From: Dehalococcoidia bacterium
Lineage (GTDB): Bacteria; Chloroflexota; Dehalococcoidia; Plut-88900
Direction of reading: 5' to 3'
Length of the DNA: 5,897 nucleotides
NCBI GenBank assembly: GCA_012270635.1
Contig: JAAXHX010000103.1
Coordinates: 1-5,897, forward strand
Part shown: piece by piece, positions 1-5,718 of the stretch
Layout: each line of letters begins with the position of its first letter
Numbering within the stretch: position 1 is the stretch's first letter
The notes under the pieces: generated by a model
Database searches by the model: none
Seen by the model: only the letters and a program-made list of their open reading frames with translations
Told to the model about the DNA's origin: nothing
Translations under genes and position numbers: made by a program

Positions 1-894
1 GGCATCGTACAGGGCGCCGTCGACCCCCACGAGCGTATCAGGGCGCTGGACGAAGACGGCATAGACGTCGCCGTCCTGTACCCGTCCCTCGGGCTTAGCT
101 GGCAGGCCGAGTGCCGCCGGGCGGACGTCGCCGAGGCGTACTGTCGGGCCTACAACGACTGGCTCTTCGACTTCTGCCGGCCCTACCCCGAGCGCCTGAT
201 ACCTGTGGCCATGATCTCCATGATCGAAGTGGAGGGCGCCGTGGCCGAGTTGGCTCGGGTGGGAGGACTCGGGGCGAGGGGCATGATGCTGAGTGCCAAC
301 TCGGTGAACGGCCGGCCCTACGGGGACGTCTACTTCGACCCGTTCTGGGCCGAGGCCCAGGGCCAAGGGATTCCCATCGGCATTCACGTGGTCGGCGACC
401 CGCATTTCCCCGGCAGCCACCTCTACCCCACCCCCGGGGCCCCGGCCTACCCACCGACCCCCTGGTGGTTCACCAACATGATGGCCCCCGGAAACGTGAT
501 AATCGCCTTCACCACCCTCTTCGAGGGCGGGGTATTCGACCGGTTCCCCCGCCTGAAGGTGGCCGTGCTGGAGAGCGGCTCTGGCTGGATCGCCTGGTGG
601 CTGGAGCGGATGGACCACACCTACGAGCAGTTCCACTTCACCACCCCTATGCGGCGCATGCCCAGCGAATATTTTCAAGACCAGTGCTGGATCTCCATGG
701 ACCCCGACGAGGAGACCGCGCTGCCCATGATCGAAAGGCTCCGCGCTGACCGGTTCGTCTGGGCATCCGACTACCCCCACTCCGAAGGCCATTCCGACCC
801 CGTCAGGACTCTAAAACAGACCCTCAGCCCCCTCCCGGAATCCGACCAGGCCAAGGTCCTGGGAGAAAACGCCGTTCGGCTTTACAATCTCTGA
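1..894 (+). CDS. Amidohydrolase family protein (ACMSD-like, Amidohydro_2), 5'-truncated
   Basis: This is the C-terminal 297 residues of a metal-dependent hydrolase or decarboxylase of the amidohydrolase-2 group, which includes ACMSD and gamma-resorcylate decarboxylase. The frame is open from base 1, so the gene starts upstream. A GTG at 205 is only an internal codon, since coding similarity continues before it (for example the Y-N-D-W-L stretch near 148-162). Visible family marks are the metal-ligand His in IGIHV (codon 385-387), the segment FDRFPRLKVAVLESGSGW followed by WWLERMDHTYE, and the metal-ligand Asp in WASDYPHSEGH (codon 769-771). The N-terminal HxH or ExH metal motif lies outside the window. 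Family members are usually soluble and act on small carboxylated or ring-derived compounds; the substrate is not readable here. The acyl-CoA dehydrogenase starts 29 nt after the stop, suggesting one operon. Family assignment is firm; hydrolase versus decarboxylase activity is open. Confidence 0.9.
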   Translation, partial: GIVQGAVDPHERIRALDEDGIDVAVLYPSLGLSWQAECRRADVAEAYCRAYNDWLFDFCRPYPERLIPVAMISMIEVEGAVAELARVGGLGARGMMLSANSVNGRPYGDVYFDPFWAEAQGQGIPIGIHVVGDPHFPGSHLYPTPGAPAYPPTPWWFTNMMAPGNVIIAFTTLFEGGVFDRFPRLKVAVLESGSGWIAWWLERMDHTYEQFHFTTPMRRMPSEYFQDQCWISMDPDEETALPMIERLRADRFVWASDYPHSEGHSDPVRTLKQTLSPLPESDQAKVLGENAVRLYNL

Positions 895-923
895 GGCATC
901 GACGCCCCACAAGGAGAATAGAC

Positions 924-2102
924 ATGGACTTGCACCTGACCGAAGAACAGACCGCATTCCGCCAGGAGGTTAGAGACTTCCTGGACAAGGAGCTGCCCTC
1001 CGACTGGATCGGCGGGCCCATATCCTTCGCCCACGTCGACCAGGGCACGGAGATGAAGTGGCGGAAGATGCTGGCCGAAAAGGGCTGGAACACCATGGGC
1101 TGGCCCAAGGAATACGGCGGCCAGGGCGCATCCCCCATGACCCAGTTGATCTTCAACGAGGAGTGGAACTACCGCGGCGCCCCGGGCCTCGACACCTTCG
1201 GCCTCGAGCTCCTGGGCCCGACCCTCATGGTCCACGGCACGGAGGAGCAGAAGAGGGCGTACCTGGGAGACATAGCCAGGGGCGAGGTGGTGTGGTGCCA
1301 GGGGTTCAGCGAGCCGGGCTCGGGGTCAGACCTGGCGTCGCTGCAGACTCGGGCCGTCGAAGACGGCGACGACTATGTGATCAACGGCCAGAAGATATGG
1401 TCTAGCTACGCCCAGTACGCCGACCACATGTTCCTCCTGGCACGCACGGACCCCGACGCCGTCAAGCATCGGGGCATCACCTTTTTCCTGATGGACATGA
1501 ACGCGCCCGGCATCACCGTCCGGCCCATCCAGGAGATGAGCGGCGAGAGTTCCTTTAACGAAGAGTTCTTCGACAACGTTCGGGTGCCGAAGCAGAACGT
1601 GCTGGGCGAGGTGAACCGGGGCTGGTACGTGGCCATGACCCTGCTGGACTTCGAAAGGACGGGGATAAACCACCCCGCCGGGGGCAGGCGCATCCTAGAC
1701 CTTCTGGTCAACTATGCCAACGAGACCACCGTGAACGGCAAGACCCTCGCCGCCGACCCCCGGGTCCGACACAAGCTGGCCGACGTGGCCGTGGCCTTGG
1801 AGACCTCCCGGATGCTGGCCTACCGCATCGCCTGGATGCAGGGCGAGGGCCTGGTCCCCAACATGGAAGCCTCGATACTCAGGCTGCTGAGCACCCAGAC
1901 GTCGCAGCTGCTGGCCCGGGTGGGGATGGAGGTGATGGGGTTGAAGGGCCAGCTGGAGCAGGGGTCCAAGTACGCAGAGTTGCAGGGGTTCATATCGAAC
2001 CAGTACCTGTTCTCGGTGCCCTACACCATCGAATCGGGCTCCCAGGAGATCCAGCGCAACGTGGTCGCCACCCGGGGCCTCGGCCTCCCGAGGGGGTCTT
2101 AG
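924..2102 (+). CDS. Acyl-CoA dehydrogenase (first of two paralogues)
   Basis: A full-length 392-residue FAD-dependent acyl-CoA dehydrogenase, normal size for the family. It would oxidise an acyl-CoA to the 2-enoyl-CoA and pass electrons to ETF. The N-terminal helical domain opens with LTEEQTAFRQEVRDFL. The flavin/substrate beta-domain carries WCQGFSEPGSGSDLASLQT (124-142) and DGDDYVINGQKIW (147-159), and the C-terminal helical domain ends in IESGSQEIQRN (369-379). The MCAD catalytic Glu position is Ser371, with Glu370 just before it. Glu244 in LLDFERTG falls where isovaleryl-CoA dehydrogenase has its catalytic base, so activity is probably kept (inference). The ATG is supported by AAGGAG at 911-916, seven bases upstream. 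It is probably cotranscribed with the amidohydrolase 29 nt before it. No terminator with a U-tract is visible after the stop. The chain length and branching of the substrate are unknown. Confidence 0.95.
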   Translation: MDLHLTEEQTAFRQEVRDFLDKELPSDWIGGPISFAHVDQGTEMKWRKMLAEKGWNTMGWPKEYGGQGASPMTQLIFNEEWNYRGAPGLDTFGLELLGPTLMVHGTEEQKRAYLGDIARGEVVWCQGFSEPGSGSDLASLQTRAVEDGDDYVINGQKIWSSYAQYADHMFLLARTDPDAVKHRGITFFLMDMNAPGITVRPIQEMSGESSFNEEFFDNVRVPKQNVLGEVNRGWYVAMTLLDFERTGINHPAGGRRILDLLVNYANETTVNGKTLAADPRVRHKLADVAVALETSRMLAYRIAWMQGEGLVPNMEASILRLLSTQTSQLLARVGMEVMGLKGQLEQGSKYAELQGFISNQYLFSVPYTIESGSQEIQRNVVATRGLGLPRGS

Positions 2103-2386
2103 GTATTATAGGCCTCGCTCAGGTTGGACAGGGTGATGGAGAATGTTCAGGTGCTGGGCGTAGGTGCGTTGCTTGCTCTTGAGGTCCAGTGTAGGCACGG
2201 TTTTCCCTCTCGGCGGGGAGGCTGAGCAATGGGCTTATCTCTGTCAAGTATGTCCCATTTTGACTTTGATAGGACAAGCAGATTCGGTAGACTGTGAATT
2301 TGAGAGTCGGGAGTAACCCTTAGCGAGGGTTGCGATTGGCTCTTTCTCCATCCACGTAACAGGGAGCTTTACCTAAGATTATCCAG
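2103..2386. other. Intergenic gap with no convincing gene
   Basis: These 284 nt separate the first acyl-CoA dehydrogenase from the AT-rich orphan gene. No reading frame here looks like a real gene. A short open frame on the minus strand (about 2106-2198, GTG start, 30 codons) has plausible composition but matches nothing I recognise. A hairpin sits at 2313-2333. A weaker stem (CCTCTC/GGGGAGG type, around 2207-2222) has no following T-run and is not a terminator. No -35/-10 pair close to consensus with normal spacing was found for the downstream gene; the best, TTGATA with TAGACT at 2266-2293 and a 16-nt spacer, is weak. Confidence 0.6.
2313..2333. repeat. Small inverted repeat (possible hairpin)
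   Basis: GTAACCCT and AGGGTTGC pair across a five-base loop (TAGCG), giving an eight-pair stem with one G-U wobble. The six core pairs (AACCCT/AGGGTT) are perfect. It lies about 54 nt upstream of the orphan gene's start. No T-run follows, so a factor-independent terminator is unlikely; an operator or leader structure is possible, as is chance. Confidence 0.35.
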
Positions 2387-3619
2387 ATGAAGTTATTTGA
2401 CGAATTTAACCGTACTGATTCAATCTACCAAGGGCGCACTGAGCAAGGCTTTGAGTTCCTGAACCGCTCGGCTGCCCCCCACTTTCAAGCTATCCGGCAG
2501 GGAGTTGAGGTATGGTTTACCAGAGTTTCCAACGAAAAGAAGCCAGATATTCGCGGTAGATTCCGAGGAGATGACGGGCCTCACTCAGGAGTGCTTCTTG
2601 AGCTAATCACTCACGGATTCCTTAATGCCATAGGAACCGACGTTAAAATGGAACCTGACCTAAATGGACTAACACCTGACTTTGAAGCAACTGTTGATGG
2701 CATAAGGGTTTTTTTCGAATGCACAGTAGTGCAATCGTCCGGGTCTAATCTAAGTGCGGACAAGAACGAAGCCATCATTAAGAAATCCATCAATTCTATA
2801 GATACGGGTCGGTTTAGATTATGGATAGAATTTCGAAGTCACGGACCAAAGTCACCCCCAACAAAGCCATTGAAGAAATGCATCAAGAGTTGGGTGGATG
2901 CTCTAGACCCAGACGTGGAAATTTTAAGAATAAAACAGGGTGGCACGTTAGAGGAGCAAGAATGGCAATGTGAAGGTTGGAAAATCCATATTAAGGCTGT
3001 CCCTCTGAATACTGGCTCCACTAAAGGAAAAGACCATAGATCGATAGGTGTGGAATTTTCTACCGGAATTTTGGACACAGATCAACGGATCCTTCATGCA
3101 CTAGATAAGAAATCAAGCAAGTACAAGATTTCCAATCAGCCATACGTTCTCGTGCTTTCTCACAATCTAAAACGAGCCAACATAGAACTTTCTGACATGT
3201 GGGAAAATAGCGTGATGGATGCTCTATTTGGACATAGACAATATGTAATACCTCGTGATTGTCATTTATCTGTAACACCAGGCAGAGAAGAGCCAAGTTT
3301 TGATGGGTTCTTTGGATCTCCAGAGAAACCAGAAAACCGTAGGGTTTCAGCAATATTATTCAAGCGTGAGTTGACTCTAACGAACCCCTCTACGGGGGAC
3401 AGCGAAGATAGGCTGCCTCCATGGGTCCTTTACCACCATCCTTGGGCTGAGTGTCCATTGCCCCGCGGCCTGTTTCCATTTGCTGCTGACGTGGATGTGA
3501 CCAAAACACCCCATATTGTCGACTCCATATATACCCTAAAGGAACTCTTGGGCCTTCCTGATATTGCGATAGATAAATACCCACTGAAGGGTGGGATGTG
3601 GAAAGCGTTAGTGGGTTAA
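2387..3619 (+). CDS. Orphan protein with PD-(D/E)XK-like N-terminal region
   Basis: A 410-residue protein of unknown function with no signal peptide or membrane segment. Residues 70-115 look like a PD-(D/E)XK nuclease core: a helix with Glu72 (LLELITHGFLNAIG), then TPDF with Pro97-Asp98, a turn (TVDGIR), and a strand ending in Glu111-Cys-Thr. The usual K of E-x-K is Thr113 here. Further on are a helix plus strand (ALDKKSSKYKISNQPYVLVL, 238-257), an ALFG segment (279-282), a strand VSAILF (320-325) and the motif YHHPWAECPL (349-358). I recall unnamed bacterial proteins sharing a PDF...EAT core and an NPWA-like C-terminal motif, but cannot verify this here. Base composition is clearly AT-richer than its neighbours, which suggests horizontal acquisition. 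The ATG is the first ATG, GTG or TTG after an in-frame TAA at 2357. No good Shine-Dalgarno sits before it; the nearest AGGGAG (2361-2366) is 20 nt away. A nuclease or defence role is an inference only. Confidence 0.85.
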   Translation: MKLFDEFNRTDSIYQGRTEQGFEFLNRSAAPHFQAIRQGVEVWFTRVSNEKKPDIRGRFRGDDGPHSGVLLELITHGFLNAIGTDVKMEPDLNGLTPDFEATVDGIRVFFECTVVQSSGSNLSADKNEAIIKKSINSIDTGRFRLWIEFRSHGPKSPPTKPLKKCIKSWVDALDPDVEILRIKQGGTLEEQEWQCEGWKIHIKAVPLNTGSTKGKDHRSIGVEFSTGILDTDQRILHALDKKSSKYKISNQPYVLVLSHNLKRANIELSDMWENSVMDALFGHRQYVIPRDCHLSVTPGREEPSFDGFFGSPEKPENRRVSAILFKRELTLTNPSTGDSEDRLPPWVLYHHPWAECPLPRGLFPFAADVDVTKTPHIVDSIYTLKELLGLPDIAIDKYPLKGGMWKALVG

Positions 3620-3651
3620 AGCCTGGAGTAGCAAAAGCCGTATTCCCCCGT

Positions 3652-3681
3652 TTGCCCCGCCCGGCCCCTTCCGCATAGAAT
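3652..3681 (+). promoter_or_regulatory. Possible sigma70-type promoter of second acyl-CoA dehydrogenase
   Basis: TTGCCC (3652-3657) and TAGAAT (3676-3681) are separated by 18 nt, near housekeeping consensus and spacing. They lie about 50 nt before the ATG at 3731, in the short GC-rich gap where the composition returns to that of the metabolic genes. A promoter here fits the second dehydrogenase being cut off from the upstream operon by the AT-rich gene. There is no experimental or comparative support. Confidence 0.35.
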
Positions 3682-3697
3682 GGCCTTATAGCCGTTC

Positions 3698-3715
3698 TCG
3701 GGCCCCGGGGCCCGA
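3698..3715. promoter_or_regulatory. Perfect 18-bp palindrome in the leader before the RBS
   Basis: TCGGGCCCCGGGGCCCGA is its own reverse complement over all 18 bases. It ends three bases before the Shine-Dalgarno AAAGGAG (3719-3725) and 15 bases before the ATG of the second acyl-CoA dehydrogenase. As RNA it could form a seven-pair GC-rich stem with a CCGG loop right against the ribosome binding site. As DNA it could be a dimeric repressor's operator just downstream of the putative promoter. The symmetry is seen directly; the role is inferred. GC-rich DNA makes such palindromes somewhat likelier by chance. Confidence 0.45.
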
Positions 3716-3730
3716 CGCAAAGGAGCCGTC

Positions 3731-4906
3731 ATGGATTTCGCACTCACCGCCGAGGAAGTGGCCTTTCGGAAAGAGCTGACCGATTTCCTGGAAAATGAGA
3801 TGCCCGAAGGTTGGGACGACCCCCAGCCTGATATTTACGCCGTCGGTAGGCAGGAGATGGAGATGCGCCGCAAATTCGGCGATAAGGGCTGGCGCACCAT
3901 GGCTTGGCCCAAAGAATACGGCGGTCGGGACGCCTCGCCGGTAATGCAGCTCATCTTCAAGGAGATGTGCAGCTACCGGGGCGCAACAAAGGTCGAGGAC
4001 CAGGGTCTCCACTTCGTCGGGCCCACCATCATCCTTCACGGGACGGAGGAGCAGAAGGTCGAGCACCTGAACCGCATATCCAGCGGCGAGGCCTTCTGGT
4101 GCCAGGGCTTCAGCGAGCCCGAGGCCGGGTCAGACCTGGCGGGCCTGCAGACCCGGGCCGTCGAGGATGGCGACGACTACGTCATCAACGGGCGCAAGAT
4201 CTGGACCAGCTATGCGCACCTGGCCACCTGGATGCACATCCTCACCCGCACGGACCCCGACGCCACCAAGCACCGGGGCATCACCTACTTCCTGCTGGAC
4301 ATGAACACGCGGGGCATCTCCATCCGGCCCCTGATCACCATGGCGGGACACCACCACTTCAACGAGGTCACCTTCGACAACGTCCGCGTGCCGAAGAAGA
4401 ACATGCTGGGCGAAAAGAACCGGGGCTGGTACGTTGCCATGTCGGCGCTGGACTACGAAAGGTCGGGCATCGAGTACCCGGCCCAGGCCAAGCGGGTGCT
4501 GGAAGACGTGACCCACTACGCCCAGGAGACCAAGGTCAACGGCAAGACCCTGATCGAGCAACCGGGGGTCGTGGGCAAGCTGGCCGAGTGCGCCATCGAC
4601 ATCGAAGTGAGCCGGCTGCTGTGCTACCGCATCGCCTGGATGCAGGGCGCGAACCTCGTCCCGAACCACGAGGCCTCCATAGGCAAGCTGTACGGGTCGG
4701 AGATGTGGCTGCGGGTGGCGAACACTCTCACCCACATCCTGGGGCTCGGGAGCCAGCTCGCCGAGGGGTCCAAGTACGCGATCCTGGAGGGCGTCGTCCC
4801 GGACTTCTATCTGAACGTCGTGGCCGGGGCCATCTACTCGGGCACCTCGGAAGTGCAGAGGGGGATCATCGCGCGTCGGGGCCTGGGGCTGCCTCGGGGG
4901 ACGTAG
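3731..4906 (+). CDS. Acyl-CoA dehydrogenase (second of two paralogues)
   Basis: A full-length 391-residue acyl-CoA dehydrogenase, collinear with the one at 924-2102 and by eye about half identical, with long shared stretches such as TRAVEDGDDYVING and NRGWYVAM. The domain order is the family's usual one. The FAD/substrate motif WCQGFSEPEAGSDLAGLQT is at 123-141 and KIWTSYAHLATW at 156-167. The C-terminal motif is IYSGTSEVQRGIIARRGLGL (368-387), where Ser370 replaces the MCAD-type catalytic Glu. Glu243 in ALDYERSG matches the isovaleryl-CoA dehydrogenase base, so it is probably active. Start: AAAGGAG at 3719-3725 is five bases before the ATG. It has its own possible promoter and a palindrome in the leader. 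Residues 203-209 (TMAGHHH, against EMSGESS in the paralogue) differ most in the middle domain, hinting at a different substrate or partner. The PaREP1-like gene starts 30 nt after the stop. Confidence 0.95.
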   Translation: MDFALTAEEVAFRKELTDFLENEMPEGWDDPQPDIYAVGRQEMEMRRKFGDKGWRTMAWPKEYGGRDASPVMQLIFKEMCSYRGATKVEDQGLHFVGPTIILHGTEEQKVEHLNRISSGEAFWCQGFSEPEAGSDLAGLQTRAVEDGDDYVINGRKIWTSYAHLATWMHILTRTDPDATKHRGITYFLLDMNTRGISIRPLITMAGHHHFNEVTFDNVRVPKKNMLGEKNRGWYVAMSALDYERSGIEYPAQAKRVLEDVTHYAQETKVNGKTLIEQPGVVGKLAECAIDIEVSRLLCYRIAWMQGANLVPNHEASIGKLYGSEMWLRVANTLTHILGLGSQLAEGSKYAILEGVVPDFYLNVVAGAIYSGTSEVQRGIIARRGLGLPRGT

Positions 4907-4936
4907 ATTTGACCGTCGTCGAGCCAGAGATGAAGA

Positions 4937-5308
4937 ATGAGGCGTGAAGAGCACGCGAATCTGGCACGGGCGCTCCTGGAAGCATCGGACAGGAATTTCG
5001 CTTCCGGCGACCGAGTCCAGGGATCTGAGGAACTGTGGGGGGCCGCAACTCACGCCGTGATGGCCGTCGTCACGCAGCTGAAATGGGAATGGGAACTAGA
5101 GGAAATCTTGAAAGAGGCGGTAATCAAGTTGGTCGGCCAGACGGGCGAACCGTTTCTGGAAGTCGGGGTCGACGCTGCGGTGAAGTTCCACCAAAATTTC
5201 TACGACGACGAGATGAAGGACTATGAAATCAAGGTCGAATGTCCGAAGGTACACCGATTCGTGAATATGGCGTTGCCTATGATGAAAGCAACCGGGTCGA
5301 AAGCATGA
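4937..5308 (+). CDS. Small PaREP1/HEPN-like helical protein A
   Basis: A 123-residue, probably all-helical soluble protein with no signal or membrane segment. It carries the pattern I associate with PaREP1/HEPN-like small proteins: QGSEELWGAATHAVMA at 28-43, then a Trp-containing middle helix, then KFHQNFYDDEM at 83-93. The HEPN RNase signature (Arg, four to six residues, His) is not seen, so a catalytic RNase role is not supported. The ATG is the first start after an in-frame TGA at 4931-4933; the Shine-Dalgarno is weak. Its TGA (5306-5308) overlaps the next gene's ATG. Compared with its neighbour it has lost the R-T-H residues of the middle helix (WEWELEEIL against WGECRTHREL), so the two are diverged copies rather than a fresh duplication. 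The family name is from memory and function is unknown. Confidence 0.85.
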   Translation: MRREEHANLARALLEASDRNFASGDRVQGSEELWGAATHAVMAVVTQLKWEWELEEILKEAVIKLVGQTGEPFLEVGVDAAVKFHQNFYDDEMKDYEIKVECPKVHRFVNMALPMMKATGSKA

Positions 5309-5673
5309 CGAATCACGAGGCGCACGGACAAATCGCCCTTAGATTCCTGTCGGATTCCGATAGAGAATTCGATGAAGAAGACCATCTCCAGGCTTCGGAG
5401 AAGCTGTGGGGCGCAGCCGCCCACGCCGTTATGGCCCTAGCTATTGATCGGGAGTGGGGTGAATGCCGGACTCATAGAGAGCTGAAGAACGCGGTAAAAC
5501 GTCTCGCAACGGAACTGGATGACGACTCGTTCCGCGCGGGATTCCTAGCCGCCGAGAAATTCCATAAGAACTTCTACCACGATGAGATGGAGGACTTCGA
5601 AATTGAAAACGATCGTCCGACAGTCCACCTTTTCGTGGATAAGACGCTGGCCTTGGCAAACGGGTCGAGGTGA
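5305..5673 (+). CDS. Small PaREP1/HEPN-like helical protein B, paralogue of A
   Basis: A 122-residue paralogue of the preceding protein. It has QASEKLWGAAAHAVMA at 29-44, WGECRTHREL at 51-60 and KFHKNFYHDEM at 85-95, and in the core region about half the residues match. It is closer than its neighbour to the family pattern I know (QASEKLWGAAAHA, a basic/His residue pair after the Trp, then LH/FH-x-NFY). Start choice: the ATG at 5305 overlaps the previous stop as ATGA, typical of translational coupling, and gives nearly the same length as its paralogue. An in-frame ATG at 5239 would add 22 residues with no counterpart in the paralogue and overlap it by 70 nt, so I reject it. G+C (55% in line 5521-5580) is lower than in the dehydrogenases. 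It may form a heterodimer with its neighbour (inference). Function unknown. Confidence 0.87.
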   Translation: MTNHEAHGQIALRFLSDSDREFDEEDHLQASEKLWGAAAHAVMALAIDREWGECRTHRELKNAVKRLATELDDDSFRAGFLAAEKFHKNFYHDEMEDFEIENDRPTVHLFVDKTLALANGSR

Positions 5674-5705
5674 CAGAGATTATGACTATTTCTTAACCCA
5701 ACACC

Positions 5706-5711
5706 GGAGGG
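5706..5711 (+). promoter_or_regulatory. Shine-Dalgarno that fixes a TTG start
   Basis: GGAGGG lies seven bases before the TTG at 5719-5721. It is the strongest Shine-Dalgarno in this part of the window and is the main reason for placing the start of the last gene at a non-ATG codon. Confidence 0.75.
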
Positions 5712-5718
5712 AACAACT

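Noticed and set aside
2078..2093. Hairpin CCTCGG/CCGAGG at the end of the first acyl-CoA dehydrogenase as a terminator
   Set aside because: The stem is only six pairs, lies inside the coding sequence before the stop, and has no T-run after it. It is explained by the GC-rich codons of the conserved GLGLPRG tail.
2106..2111. TTATAG at 2106-2111 repeated at 3686-3691, on either side of the AT-rich gene, as a target-site duplication
   Set aside because: Six bases is too short to be significant, the copies are not exactly at the composition borders, and no terminal inverted repeats or transposase accompany them.
4909..4938. TTGACC and AAGAAT 18 nt apart as a promoter for the small pair
   Set aside because: The -10 element would overlap the ATG at 4937, so transcription would begin inside the gene. 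Cotranscription from upstream is simpler.
4130..5053. Long minus-strand open frame (307 codons) across the second acyl-CoA dehydrogenase
   Set aside because: It mirrors a strongly coding GC-rich gene on the + strand, its translation is rich in Arg, Pro, His and Val with no family motif, and it crosses the gap into the next gene. It is a codon-bias shadow, as are the other antisense frames in 95-454, 824-1235 and 1326-1711.
5239..5304. Longer start (ATG at 5239) for the second PaREP1-like gene
   Set aside because: The 22 extra residues have no match in the paralogue and would overlap the upstream gene by 70 nt. The ATG at 5305 gives the ATGA coupling and a matching length.
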